A DNA stretch of 64,000 nucleotides from Grammothele lineata. Its lineage: Eukaryota > Basidiomycota > Agaricomycetes > Polyporales > Polyporaceae. The number at the start of each line of letters is the position of its first letter. Positions within the stretch are counted from its first letter, which is position 1. The notes below the pieces were generated by a model, which saw only the letters and a list, made by a program, of their open reading frames with translations, searched no databases and had not been told where the DNA came from. The DNA lies in contig NDFF03000320.1 in NCBI GenBank assembly GCA_002150815.3, positions 1-64,000 on the forward strand, read 5' to 3'. This document shows positions 24,478 through 36,827 of the stretch, one piece after another. The translations under genes were made by a program, and so were the position numbers.

Positions 24478-26720
24478 CTAGTCCAGTCGCCCGGCCTTGC
24501 GCAAATATCCCCCCTCCCTCGCCTCATCTGCGTCTGCGAGCAGCCGCCTCACCCCCAGCCCGAGTGCGACAAGTCCAACCAGCCCGAAGAAGGCGGTGTG
24601 CCATGGGTTCTCACTCACATAGGTCTCCATCGCCACGAGTTTGTTGTTGAGGTACTGCAAAGTCGAATCAATGAGGTCAGCAGAACGTATGTACAGAGTG
24701 TGAGAGGAGGAAGCTCGTGCTTACCCTCGCGACACGCTCGACAACGTTCTCAGAATGCTTGTATGCGATCGTGCTATGGGCTGCGCCGTTGATGGTCGGG
24801 AATAGACTCGTAGGCGTAAGCTTCAACGGCTCGCCGAACGGGTCGGTGTCGTAGTAAACCAGTCTCTGCATGAGTGCCGACTCAGTATCTCTCAGAGCGA
24901 CAGCCAGGTAGCGGCTAACCGTGTGGTTTGCAACAACAGCGCGGGGAAGCTCTGCAGGACGGATACCGTACATGCTCTTGAGCCAGGTTCCCCACTTGTC
25001 CGCGTCCATCCAGGCGAAGACCACGTTCGCGCGCTCTTTGTCGTCGCGCCACTTGCGCGCGAGCGTGCGAACCTCACCTGCGGTGCGTGCCTTGTCCGCG
25101 GCGGTCGTCGCGACAAGCACGACGAGTGGCTTGTGCGGAGCGTTCATGACCTCCTGGAAGTTGTCCGAGTCAAGCTCGACCGCACCCGGAAGGCGATTCC
25201 GGACGAACTGTTAGCCGCGCACAACGTAATTGTCAAGTTCCGTGGTAATGCACAGGAGACGCGACGAGAACGTACCCAGTCGATCAGTGCGTCGCGCTCC
25301 TGTGCACTCGAGATCGGCCGTGAGAGGGTATAAACGGCCGCGGGCGCGCTCGCGTCGTTGTCCTTCATGGCGAGAACGGCTGCTGTGCCAGTTGGAATGT
25401 GGAAGCGGTCGTAGAATTGACTCGAGGTAGACGTGTACAGCGCCGGCGATCCAAAAAGGACGTTCGAGGCATCCAGCACTTGTTTCTATACGAATGACAG
25501 GTGAGCAGGTGAAGCGCGGTGGGGCGGAAGGAAACATACGAAGACAACGCGATCGGTAGGCGAGTGCAGGAAGAGGTAAAAGACATCGCTATCAGCAGAC
25601 CGCTGCTCCAAGTCCACAAACTTGAGTTCCTGCACGCCTCTGCATAGACTTCAGTATCGTCTGACGGCCCGTGAAATCCGCTAACGTACGGGCCGGACAC
25701 CTTCTCCGAGAATGCCTGGAGCTGCTCAAGTCGTCTACCCCCGGTGTATTCCGTGTTGCCTGAGCCTTTCCCGCCAAAGTAGGTGAGCATAGGGTATCCG
25801 GTGACGCCGGCCTTCTTGCAAATGGCGCTATGGGCTTCACAGTTAACTTCGGCGACGTTGAGCTTGTTCTTCATGTTGCCGGCGAGGGTAGTCCAAATCG
25901 GCGCAAGCTTCTTGCAGTGCCCGCACCTAATAATCGCAAACTAGACTTGAGAACATGGACAAGAGTTGCCTAGGAAAAGTGGCGAACGTACCATGGCGCA
26001 AAGAACTTAACAAATACGTGACCCTTGTCAATAGTAGCCTGGTAGTTCTTCTCGTCTAGGGCAACAACCACGCCGTCGGGGTTTGCATCCTCATGGCTCA
26101 CAAACTCCGCTACAAGCGGATCATTCTCCGGTTGAGCGACCTCTGCCGTGATGGGTTCCGCCGACGGTGTAGTAGTAGGAGGAGGGCTGCGGGGCTCGGC
26201 GTGGGCGTTCAGGTAGTCGGTGAGTATATCATGTTCGCGGGAATCGCGGAAGGTTTCGACGAATTGCCCGTTACGATAGAGATTCATCTGAGGGTATCCA
26301 TCAATCTTGTTTTTGCGGCAGAGGTCTAAGAAGAGCAGGTGTTTGAGAAGTTGTACCAAGAATACCAAGAACAACAAGAACGTACCACCGTGAACGGCAC
26401 AATTGACCTGGGCCATATGAATGCCGGGGTCCTCTTTAGCTTCATTCTCCTGAACGAGCTGCTCCCAGAGGGGAGCGAAGTTTCTGCAGTGTCGGCAGTA
26501 AGGCGAAAAATGTTCGATGAACCTAGACGGATCGTTACACCAACGTCCTGGCAGAAGATGGCTGTAAGACTCACCAGACGCCTTCGGCTATAGACGACTC
26601 GAAGTCGTCAGGCGTAAGGACAAGGAGGCTCGCTTCCTGCGACTCGACGGGAAGAGCGGCACAAGCAAGGAGGAGAGAGGAGACGAGGAGAGAGAATGAA
26701 AGCCTAGCGAATGTGAGCAT
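24478..26720 (-). CDS. ER membrane protein disulfide isomerase family protein
   Basis: About 605 residues over roughly eight exons. The start at 26720 gives a signal peptide (MLTFARLSFSLLVSSLLLAC...). Thioredoxin domain 1 has the active site FSPYCRHC followed by the cis-Pro region KIDGYPQMNLY. A Pro/Thr linker follows. Domain 2 has FAPW joined over an intron to CGHCKKLAPIW, then GVTGYPMLTYFGG. The later part (ALYTSTSSQFYDRFHI ... VVLVATTAADKAR) looks like redox-inactive thioredoxin folds. Near the C-terminus PWHTAFFGLVGLVALGLGV is a transmembrane helix followed by a basic cytosolic tail. The layout resembles yeast Eps1 or animal TMX3-type membrane PDIs. It lacks a KDEL tail, which fits membrane anchoring. 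It likely makes or shuffles disulfides in the ER. Confidence 0.88.
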
Positions 26721-27060
26721 GGTGGCGAGGACAGAAGACCCGGTCCAACCGGGAGCGTGTAGTATAAATTAGCGGTTCGAGTGATTCCAGTTACAGCAGA
26801 GCAAGCGACGAAGAGACCAAACGTAGCGTGGAGAAGGTGGTGGTGGGTAGAGACGAAGAGGATATGTAGCAGCCGGTGCAGACATGCGCGCGGTGGCAGA
26901 CTCCCCGGACCGTCGCTGACCGTCGCTGACCGTCCTCGGTGCCTGGCCGAGCCGACGCGAGCCTGGCTCTGCCTCAGCGCTCAGCAGCTCAGCAGGCTGC
27001 CTCTGACTCTCTGAGTCTCCGCCAAAGTCTGCCTACAGCCAAGTCCCTTCTCCTTCCACA
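26721..27060. promoter_or_regulatory. Shared divergent promoter of PDI and CGI121
   Basis: 340 bases between start codons. It includes a 10-bp tandem duplication CGTCGCTGAC at 26911-26930. A TATAAATT sequence at about 26763 is in the plus orientation, nearly 300 bases from the CGI121 start, so its role is unclear. Confidence 0.45.
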
Positions 27061-27814
27061 ATGCAGTCTTTCCATTATCCGAATTTTCCGCAAGATTGTT
27101 CCGCGGTTCACGTCGCGCTTTTCACCAACGTCAGAAACTCGACCGACATCAGGTCTCGCATCGTCCGTGCCAGCCAGTTGCAGGGCCCAGACGGCGAAGC
27201 AGAACGCGAAGCCGTCAACTTTGCATTTATAGATGCTCGACTCGTATGTCAAGTTTCAATAGAATGTCTGCCTTGCTGACCGCGTCTCGCAGGTGTGTAG
27301 TCTACGGCACTTGCAGACAGCTATCTACCAAGCCGTTCTCGCGCACTCTCAGGGCTCTCTTCGGACGAAGACCATTCACTCCGAGATTCTCTGGGCTCTC
27401 AATCCGACTAACAATGTAACTAGCCATAGGACACCCCGATAACTATTCCGGCTCATTCACATCGTTCAGATCTCTGAAGCCATCCGGCGGTACGGCGTCG
27501 CCGACACCACCACGTCTCTCATTGTCGTCCGCATCTCCTCGCTCGATCTGGTGGATGTCCAGGCTGCCATGAGTGCTGTCATCTCGGGCCTGCTCGTCCC
27601 TTTTGAAGCACTTTCTGATGTCACTGACTGGGCAAGCATTAAGAAGGTCCGCCATTCCTCTCTGTTACTTAAACCTGGCTCACCGCATTCATAGCACTAC
27701 AAGCTGGCTAGCGAACCGGCATTGAAGGCAGTCGCGAAGGATCCGGTACGGGAACGGCAGGCTATTGAGGAAATAGTCACGAGTTCTGTAGCAATGAAGA
27801 GCGTAGCAGCATGA
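27061..27814 (+). CDS. CGI121: EKC/KEOPS complex subunit CGI121
   Basis: Small subunit of KEOPS, which makes the t6A base of tRNA and also affects telomeres and transcription. Four exons (introns 27244-27292, 27416-27469, 27647-27694) give 200 residues. The start MQSFHYPNFP is the usual fungal Cgi121 opening. Further landmarks are VHVALFTNVRNS, NFAFIDARL, VCSLRHLQTAIYQAVL, KTIHSEILWALNPTNNISEA and IRRYGVADTTTSLIVVRISS. The length agrees with the family. It is head-to-head with the PDI gene. Confidence 0.92.
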
Positions 27815-29070
27815 CGAAACCGTGTGTGGTACCGTGAGCGAGCGGTCTCCTCTCCTTGAACCGAGCTCTTACAGCGGTGTGATAGGTAACGAAATCTGTA
27901 CCAGTGACCCTTCTGCGTGTCAGCGGCTTCACTGGCGCAGTGTCAGTCTATAATACGCGGCAGCGTTTGCACGCGTCGCTTGGGGTGCGGCGCTGCGCAC
28001 CTTTTTAGGCATGATACTGTGGCCTTCGATACCACACTACCTTCTCGCTCGTCTCTCGGATCACCCAATGCCTATGCTATTTCAGTCAAGTGTTCCGGTC
28101 CGTAATCCGACAAGGTAGCTCCCCGTACGGTTTCCCACCCATGCCAAACCCACAATGCTATCGCCCGGTGGAGAATATCGTGGGCGTGCTTTGTCACAAT
28201 TACTACAACCTCTAACAATCTGCACTCGCCAACCAGTCCGCTCTCGGATTCACACTCATTCTAACCACGAAGCAGTCGGCCTCAACCAGTAGGAAGGAGT
28301 TCTCACAGGGTCGAAGAATCTAAGTACTTTCCGCGAGTGCCCTATTGTAGACTGATGAGATTGGACGTCGGACGTGGAACGTTGAATGTTAAACCAGAAT
28401 GCGCGCCAAATCACTTGGTGACCATAGATGCGTTGCCCGCACTCTGCGATGATGTCGCTACTTGACATGAAACACTTATACTCACTGCTTTCATCCAGTT
28501 AACCAAGACAAGATCGACGTTCCAAGCATATCGCTTCAAACTTGCCGTGGGCTCAACATTGACAGTGAGATGCGCATTGCGCAAGCAATCCTACATTGAC
28601 AACATAAATCAATGGCGCTCTTCAATGCTGTTTAATTACCCACAGATGTATGCCATCTATTACTGGACTGACACAGGCATACTACATGTTGACCACAGTC
28701 ATATTTATCTATGGAGATCCAGGAATTGGGACGGCCATCAATGATCGCCCTTGAGCTGACGCATGAGGTTCACATTCTGTTCCTGCTTGATGGATCAGGA
28801 TTCAGTACCCTCTGAAGTGCTTCTAGACCACGTGTACCAATCAGGGACGTTTACGATTCACATATAGGGCCCAAAGCCGAACATGTCGGTGACCTTCTAC
28901 CAGTCCGTCTATCACCCATCGGCCAATCCCTGACATGGAAAAGACAGGGTCGGGCGAGCACACTCCAATCTTTAATTCCGAGACAGTTGACGCGGCGCTC
29001 AAAGTCAAACCATTGAGATACTGTGAGTAGGCTACTCATCAACAATTCACCACATGCTTCGATTCACATC
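27815..29070. other. Geneless stretch, 1256 bases
   Basis: No coding sequence with credible composition was found. At about 28374-28390 there is a GGAACGTTGAATGTT motif similar to sequences at 30550-30570 and 40772-40790, perhaps traces of a dispersed repeat. A missing upstream exon of the GNAT-like gene could lie near the right end but I could not identify one. Confidence 0.35.
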
Positions 29071-30063
29071 ATGCCTCCAGCTGAGCTCTGGAGGGCGGCA
29101 TTGGGCTGCTATGCTGCCCAGAGCGCCGTTACAGAGGAGCGTTACTTCGCGGTTAGTGTCTCTTGCCGCTGTCAGCGCCGCCGGGGCGTGTCCCATCCTC
29201 CACTGGCCCGCACTGGTGCTGATGTCGCGATTGATGCCGCGTACAGGACGTAGACAACCAGTACCTGCGCCGGCCACGCGAGACGTTTGGATACTTCCTC
29301 GCATTCTATGGCGCCGTACAAACGCGCACCATTTGGACGGTGGGCTGCGGCGCGGCAACCATGGCTTAGTGCGTAATCGTTCTGTTTCAGCTAGTCGAGA
29401 TCCCAGCGCTCGACCATACGTATTGAGCATGCTAGTCTAAGGAGCGCTTGCACGATCTCACAGTAACTGCCCCGGAGAGAGCAAGCCGAACCGGCTTCTA
29501 TTATTCTTCGTTCCGTTCCTGAAGTGCATGAAGCCGAAGGAGCTCATCGAAGTACAACCTTCACACCTACAGTCTCTGAGTGGCACTCACTCAAAAACGC
29601 GCACAGAGACAAACCGAGGTTATCATGGCCGTAGTGAGCATGGTTCAAGAGGCTCTTGGGGAGAAAGCGCAGGAGATGTACGAGCTTTCGTCGTTGGTGA
29701 CGGCGCCAGAGAGGCAGGGCCGAGGGTATGCGACCGCGCTCATGAACACGTTTCATGACATGGTGAGTTTGCTCTACTAGATTTGAAGACGGAAATTGGT
29801 TAATGGATGACATGTAGGTGGATGCGGAGGGAAAGGCGGTCTGGTTGATTGCCACTGACGCATCGGGTTTCTACGAGCGGCTCGGATACAGGGTTGTTGC
29901 CGAAAAGTGGCTGGCGAAGGACAACCCCGAATGGGATGGAGGTCCATTCGCCATCAAGCTTGTGAGTGTGATCGAGAGATGTAATGCGAAATCAACACTA
30001 ATCTGAGAACAGATGGTTCGGCAGGCATGTAACAGTCAATACACGGCCGAGATGGCCCCTTGA
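29071..30063 (+). CDS. GNAT-family N-acetyltransferase-like protein
   Basis: Six exons in my model (introns 29152-29246, 29369-29463, 29552-29606, 29763-29817, 29962-30012). The best evidence is the acetyl-CoA-binding motif A: MYELSSLVTAPERQGRGYAT, where Q-G-R-G-Y-A is the diagnostic loop, followed by ALMNTFHDM. The next exon VDAEGKAVWLIATDAS with GFYERLGYRVVAEKW is GNAT motif B. The 5' half (MPPAELWRAALGCYAAQSAV, then DVDNQYLRRPRETFGYFLAF) is less sure, and the usual N-terminal GNAT beta-alpha unit may be missing, either because an upstream exon was not recognised or because the gene is decaying. Substrate unknown. Confidence 0.6.
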
Positions 30064-30650
30064 CTCGGTCTACTACTAGGTCTTGTATCCTGTAGCTTGG
30101 GGTATTGAATGCTTGAACAAACTCAAAGAACACCCCGCTCACCGACTCGAAACAAATAGTATGGTATGAATTGTGCGAATTGTAAACTCGTGTCACTTCA
30201 CCTCTCTATCGTTCCATATAGCTTCTCCTACCAGCAATTGATCCGCAGCACATCTGAAGAGTCAGCTACCAAGTTCCACATCTTACCTGCGCAGACTTAG
30301 GCGTTCATGCGCACTTTTTTGGCTTCTATCACGCATTAATACGTTTTACCTTGAATAATGTCTTCCAACGCCCACCCAAGATAACTCAGAATTGACGGCA
30401 GCTCCAAGTTGAATGCGCATTCAATGGCAACTTGTGGAAGCATACACAATAATGTCACGTCTCAATTAGCGGGCGCTGATTGCGCTAGGGACTTGGTATC
30501 TTCTAAGATCCTCTATTGACTTCGTGATACCGCGGCAATGTTGAATGCTGGAAACGTTGAACGTTGAATACTACAGTATTAAATATCGGGGCTTGGCACG
30601 CGTCTAAACGCATCGCGAAAGCCCGGATCGGGCTGGTGGCGCTAGCCCGC
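30064..30650. other. Intergenic region before SCO1
   Basis: 587 bases without coding signal. A GAAACGTTGAACGTTGAAT sequence lies at 30551-30569, a motif that recurs in two other intergenic spots of the window. The region upstream of the SCO1 ATG should hold its promoter. Confidence 0.4.
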
Positions 30651-31707
30651 ATGTCTCTCTCGGTCGTGTTCAGCAGGGCTGCGCCCTCCGCTCGGCATTC
30701 GCTCTCAGCCCGACATAAACTCTCGCCTCGATATGCAGGCGCACGGTTTCTTCCTACCCTGAGAAATGCAGTTCTGCAACGGTCATATTCGCAACACCAA
30801 AATCCTTCGCAGCAGACGTCATCCGGGACTCGTGACAAGTCTACCGTCGGTGTACGGGATTCCTTGCTGTGTTCCGCCAACGTCATCTGGGGACTGACGT
30901 TTCGCACAGGTATTTACGCCCGCCGCGGCAGCTCTGTTTGTTGCGACCGGTGTCGGTCTGTATTTCTACTTCCAGCGCGAAAAGGAGAAGCTGCAAGAAC
31001 AGCGGCGTGCGGCTTCCCTCTGATATGCCCGACAAGTATGCCGCTCACCCACGTCATTCTCCTTAGGAAGAGAGCGGGAAGACCAGGCGATAGGCAGACC
31101 CCAGGTCGGCGGCCCATTCACACTGACGACGCATAAAGGCGAGACATTCACGGAGAAGAACCTACTTGGCAAATGGAACCTAATTTATTTCGGTTTCACC
31201 AACTGCCCCGACATTTGCCCCGAGGAACTTGACAAGATGAGCGCAGCGGTCGACACGCTTGGTACGTCCTCTCTCATTCCCTCTCTACCCCACCCGCCAC
31301 CTCACGCTCGTCTCATTGATGTCACACACACTTTTCTCTTCGCGAGCGCAGACAAGGAGTACGGACCACTCGTGCAACCCATCTTCATCTCCGTCGACCC
31401 CGCGCGAGACACGGTCGGCCAAGTGGCGCGGTACGTGTCCGACTTCCACCCTCGCCTGGTCGGCCTCACGGGCGACTACGCAACGCTCAAGGCGACATGC
31501 AAGGCGTACCGGGTCTACTTTTCGACACCGCCGGATGCGAAGCCGACGGACGACTACCTCGTCGACCACTCTATCTTCTTCTACTTCATGGACCCGAACG
31601 GCAAATTCGTTGACGCGTTTGGCAAGGTCAGTACGGAAGAGGATGTTGTCGCACGCGTGCGCAAGGAGATCGAGCGGTGGGAACGCGAGACGGGAAGGAA
31701 AGTATAG
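30651..31707 (+). CDS. SCO1: Cytochrome c oxidase copper chaperone SCO1
   Basis: Inner-membrane protein that delivers copper to the CuA site of Cox2. Four exons (introns 30852-30909, 31007-31066, 31262-31351) give 282 residues. The N-terminus is Arg/Ser/Ala-rich (mitochondrial presequence). A transmembrane helix follows (TPAAALFVATGVGLYFYF), then the soluble domain with FTLTTHKGETF, the copper motif FTNCPDICPEEL (CxxxC), SVDPARDTVGQV and the third ligand His in DDYLVDHSIFFYF. All three copper ligands are present. Confidence 0.94.
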
Positions 31708-31924
31708 GGGAGCCATCGTGCTGAGGAACTCGAGTACTCTACTTCGTCCTGGACGGCTTCTCCCGTTCCGACTCCCAGGTATAATTCATCCACCCTACTC
31801 TGAACCCTCTGTTTGAATTGTTATGGTTGTACCTTTGCATAATACGGCTTCTGCATGCGCCAAACGAGGAGGTGTTTGAGAGTACGAAGAAAGCAGCGTG
31901 TAGGGGAAGCCTCTAGTACATGTA

Positions 31925-32382
31925 TCACTCCTCAGCAGCCTCGAGCCTACGTTTCGACAGCTCCTTCATACGGCGCATATAACTATGATTGATTAAGTGA
32001 GTTTGTGTCTATGCTACGTAACTAATGCAAGAGGAACTCACTCTTCGTATTGGCACCTTACAAGTGTGAACGTACATGCCTTCAGCCACCTGCCCGGTAA
32101 AGTTGCCAGTCGGAGGGTGCACTTACTTCTCGTACGCATGGCGCTCATTTTCGCACTCCCAAGGCATGTAGAGCTTGTCCTTCCGGCAGACATTGAGGGG
32201 GATGAGCAGCCTGTAGGTGAACCGCCATGTCACGGTGGGATCGGGTCGGGTGATTCAGGATGGCGAGGATGAGGAAATACGTGTGTAATGCTGAAGACGC
32301 ACGCGGAGCACTGGTCTCTCCATCCGACGGGCACTTTGGCTGTCTTGAGCTCTGCTTGGGAGGCAGTCGTAGAAGAAGTCAT
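31925..32382 (-). CDS. NADH-ubiquinone oxidoreductase B18-type subunit (NDUFB7)
   Basis: Accessory subunit of mitochondrial complex I. Four exons (32303-32382, 32127-32210, 32042-32056, 31925-31982) join to 78 residues. The third exon is only 15 bases. The protein is MTSSTTASQAEL..., then GWRDQCSALLIPLNVCRK, YMPWECENERHAYEKCQYED and YMRRMKELSKRR. The four cysteines form an exact twin CX9C (CHCH) pattern, imported by the Mia40 route. The longest open frame of the region is a different frame and is not the gene. The start at 32382 is supported by the correct length before the first Cys. Confidence 0.88.
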
Positions 32383-32730
32383 CGTGGTAGAAGTGAGCAC
32401 GGAATGGTTGTCTTCCCCGGCCTCGTCCCCTACCTCTCCCTAGCCAGCGCTTCTGGTAATTGCCAGGGTTAGGGTCCGCTTGTGCAAACAGGCGCGTGTC
32501 CTGTGTTAACCCACTGTTCGAGCTCCGGCTGCTCACTCCGAGAGGCCTGAGGCCTGAAACTCAAGGCCTGAAGATGTGAAAACGTCGAGGAGCCGACAGT
32601 CTTCGAGCAAGACTACAAGAAATTCAGTCAAAGTACACGTTGTCTCCATATCCGATGCAGATGATGTACATTATATTGCGAGGGTGAAGATGGAAAGGAA
32701 TGCGACAAGAACAACTCTGAGCCATGGCTC
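32383..32730. other. Intergenic region NDUFB7 / RPN10
   Basis: 348 bases. It must contain the NDUFB7 promoter and the RPN10 3' end. A repeated GAGGCCTGA/GGCCTGAA word occurs three times near 32541-32570. Nothing else is recognised. Confidence 0.35.
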
Positions 32731-33943
32731 TCACTTCTGCTGCTGGTCTTTCATACTCATCTCAATCGCTTTCTTGATCGCGTCCTCTTCACTCTCTTCC
32801 TCGTCGCCGTCGCCCATCTCTACGTCACCCTCTTGCTGCGACATCGCCAGCGCCCGAGCGAGCATTGCGTCCTCGTCCTCATCCTCCTCTCCGCTCACGG
32901 CGGCCGTCGCTGCTGCTACTGCGGTCGGTGCACTTGTTGGTGTTGCAGCAGAGGGTGCTGACGGTGCAGGGGCAGCGGAAGACGAGGACGCGCCAGCCGC
33001 TGCCTGCGCCGCTGCGGCTTGGCGAGCCTGCTCCTCCTCCATGGACATCCGCAGTGCCTGTCGTGTTTCACATCGTCAGCGTTTCTGAGTGGACACACGC
33101 AAGGAATGCTGGATGGCGCACCATTGCTAACTCTGGGTCGAGGCTAGGGTCGACGCCAAATTCAAAGCCTCCTCCGCCGGGTGCCGGCCCGCCAGCGTCG
33201 CCCATGGCCTCTTCCGGGATACCACGGTCACCAGCGAGAATAGGAGAGTTGAGGACAGCGTCGGAAAGTAGATGAGCACCTGGTGGTACTGAAAGGTAAT
33301 GGCTGCACACGGGCGAATCAGCTTCCCCGGCAGTCCGAGGGGAAATGGGACACGACTACTCACCAGTTATCCCCGCTGGCCACGTTGTCCACGAACGTCT
33401 TCAGGAGGCTGCGCTCGCCCTCTTCGATGCCGTCGCCGAACGCGACGATGTCTACGGCGACGTTATTCTTCTTGAGCCGCTTGGCGAGGCGAACCATGAA
33501 CTTCTCGTCCGCGGCTTGACCTTCGGGAGGTGAACCGGCAAAGACGACGATGCGTTGGCGAAGATTCTTGTTCGACCTGTGCTTTAGCGCAAGGAGGGCT
33601 TTCTCGATGGCATTGGGGATGGTGGCGACACCGCCGAGCTTGTCCTGGGCGGAGTGGATGGCGCTGAGGATGGAACCCAGCTCCTTCGTATTTGTTACGA
33701 GCACTTCTGGACTGTGAGCAGAGCAGGATCAGAGGAACGGCAGAGACACCCTTGAATTAAGCGTACGAACCCCTTGCCGGCCATAGTCATGAAGCCAACA
33801 GTGTTCTCGGGATTGGAGTCGACCTTTGTCTGGAAGAGGGTTGTGACGGCGTCTGCTTGTGCGCGGAATCTGTCTGGGTGATAGTCACCATTTCGCATAT
33901 ATTCCGAGTTGTCGACGACGATGACCGTCGCTTCCAAGGGCAT
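32731..33943 (-). CDS. RPN10: 26S proteasome ubiquitin receptor RPN10
   Basis: Subunit of the 19S regulatory particle that binds ubiquitin chains. The start at 33943 gives [20 protein letters not shown], the canonical VWA-domain opening with the DNSEY metal-site motif. It continues [59 protein letters not shown] and [17 protein letters not shown]. After an intron the C-terminal part has two ubiquitin-interacting motifs: [15 protein letters not shown] and [15 protein letters not shown], separated from the VWA domain by an Ala/Ser/Pro-rich linker. Four or more exons. It is head-to-head with actin. Confidence 0.95.
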
Positions 33944-34615
33944 GGCGGGCGACGAGCGAGCACGGCGGGATGCGAGAGCAGTGAGGCCGTAGTGCACGAC
34001 GCGTCAGCGCAGACGCGTCTCGATCGAGCGCCTCGGGCATGGTCACGTGCAAGGAGGAGTGCGCGCGGTGCCTGCGTGCCGTGCTCGCTGCTCGGTGCTC
34101 GGGGCGCGGTCGCCTTGGCACGTCTGCGCGACGCCTGCGCCCGCGTCGGGCACGAGGGTGTCGTTGGGCAGCCTGGAATGCAGTAGCTGCGGGTCCCATC
34201 TGTGCGCCGCGCGCGCGACGGCTGAGGCCGCCTTGGACGGCGGGGCCTGGAGAGGCTGCACTGGGGGCTAGCGCTGCGGGAGGGCGGAGCCTGCCCTGAA
34301 GCCATCGTGATAACGGGCATGTGCGAATCAGGCAAGACATCAGGCGACGAGGACCCTCTGCCCAGCCCGCCCCTCTCCACTCCTCTCTCATCCTCCACGT
34401 CCCACAAGGTCAGTCCGTCGTCGCTCTCGAGCCCGCAGCTGCACGCATACAGTCACTGACACACTCTTCTCCCAAACCGGCCGCCCGCCGCCGTCATTCT
34501 GTCATGTTTTCGCTGCGCCCGCACCGCCATGGCGTCCGATATATAAACACCTCACAGCTCCCATCTCTCTTCCCCACTCTTCTCTACTTTCTCTTTCACG
34601 AACTAGTACGACAAC
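33944..34615. promoter_or_regulatory. Divergent promoter region of RPN10 and actin
   Basis: 672 bases. The actin side has a strong layout: TATATAAA at 34540-34547, then a long CT-rich tract (34557-34600) and the ATG at 34616. This is the usual design of a highly expressed fungal promoter. The middle part is GC-rich with spurious open frames on both strands. Confidence 0.6.
34540..34547 (+). promoter_or_regulatory. TATA box of actin
   Basis: TATATAAA lies 69 bases upstream of the actin start codon, followed by a pyrimidine-rich leader. It is the clearest core promoter element in the window. Confidence 0.6.
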
Positions 34616-36189
<1,574 letters not shown>

Positions 36190-36827
36190 GCGATGGCAGC
36201 GACGGCAATGGGAAAAACGAAGGTCGTGCGCTCGATGTAGTAGATTCCTCTACCGTACGCTTTTGCCGTTCTTTTGTTTGCCCGCAGCATTACACCAGTC
36301 TCGCGCTCCGCCTGGATCGTCAGCTCGGACGGAATACCTTTTTTGCATCGTGGCGGCGGAGGGGTGCGCTTGTATTATGTCGATACTTGGGACGTGTTGA
36401 ATGACAAATGAATGGCTTTCTCTAATATCCATTGAGCACGGTTGGTCCTCATCAGCACGGTCGGATAGTTGAGATAAGTGTCGTTACTGAACGTGGTGGA
36501 ATGGGATAGACTGACAGCCCTGGATGCATAAATAGCAACTGTCGACTACAGACTAATTTCAGAATCTGGTCAGGATATTCTCTTGTACGTCTCTGGATCT
36601 ACAAATATGGGGTATACAGCTAGCGTACGTCTGTGCGTGATGGGTTGTCACAAATAAATACCCGCCTCGGTCATCATGCAGAGAAAATTTACGAGCAACT
36701 GCGTATTGTCCCCTCCCAGAGTGGATGGCACTACACTACTACTGAACTGGTCCTGATCTCGTCCATAACCGCCGCCGCCGTTACTGTAACCACCACCTCT
36801 GCCACATTTCGCTGCTTCCTGTGCTGT
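36190..36827. other. Convergent 3' region (actin / SEC14)
   Basis: 638 bases between stop codons, AT-richer than the genes. No coding or structural element is recognised. It should contain both 3' UTRs. Confidence 0.4.

Noticed and set aside
29047..29430. 127-codon minus-strand frame opposite the GNAT-like gene
   Set aside because: Arg/Ser-biased shadow of the plus-strand exons.
32255..32536. 93-codon minus-strand frame with an Arg-Gly run
   Set aside because: Wrong frame of the NDUFB7 first exon and its upstream DNA; the spliced CHCH protein explains the locus.
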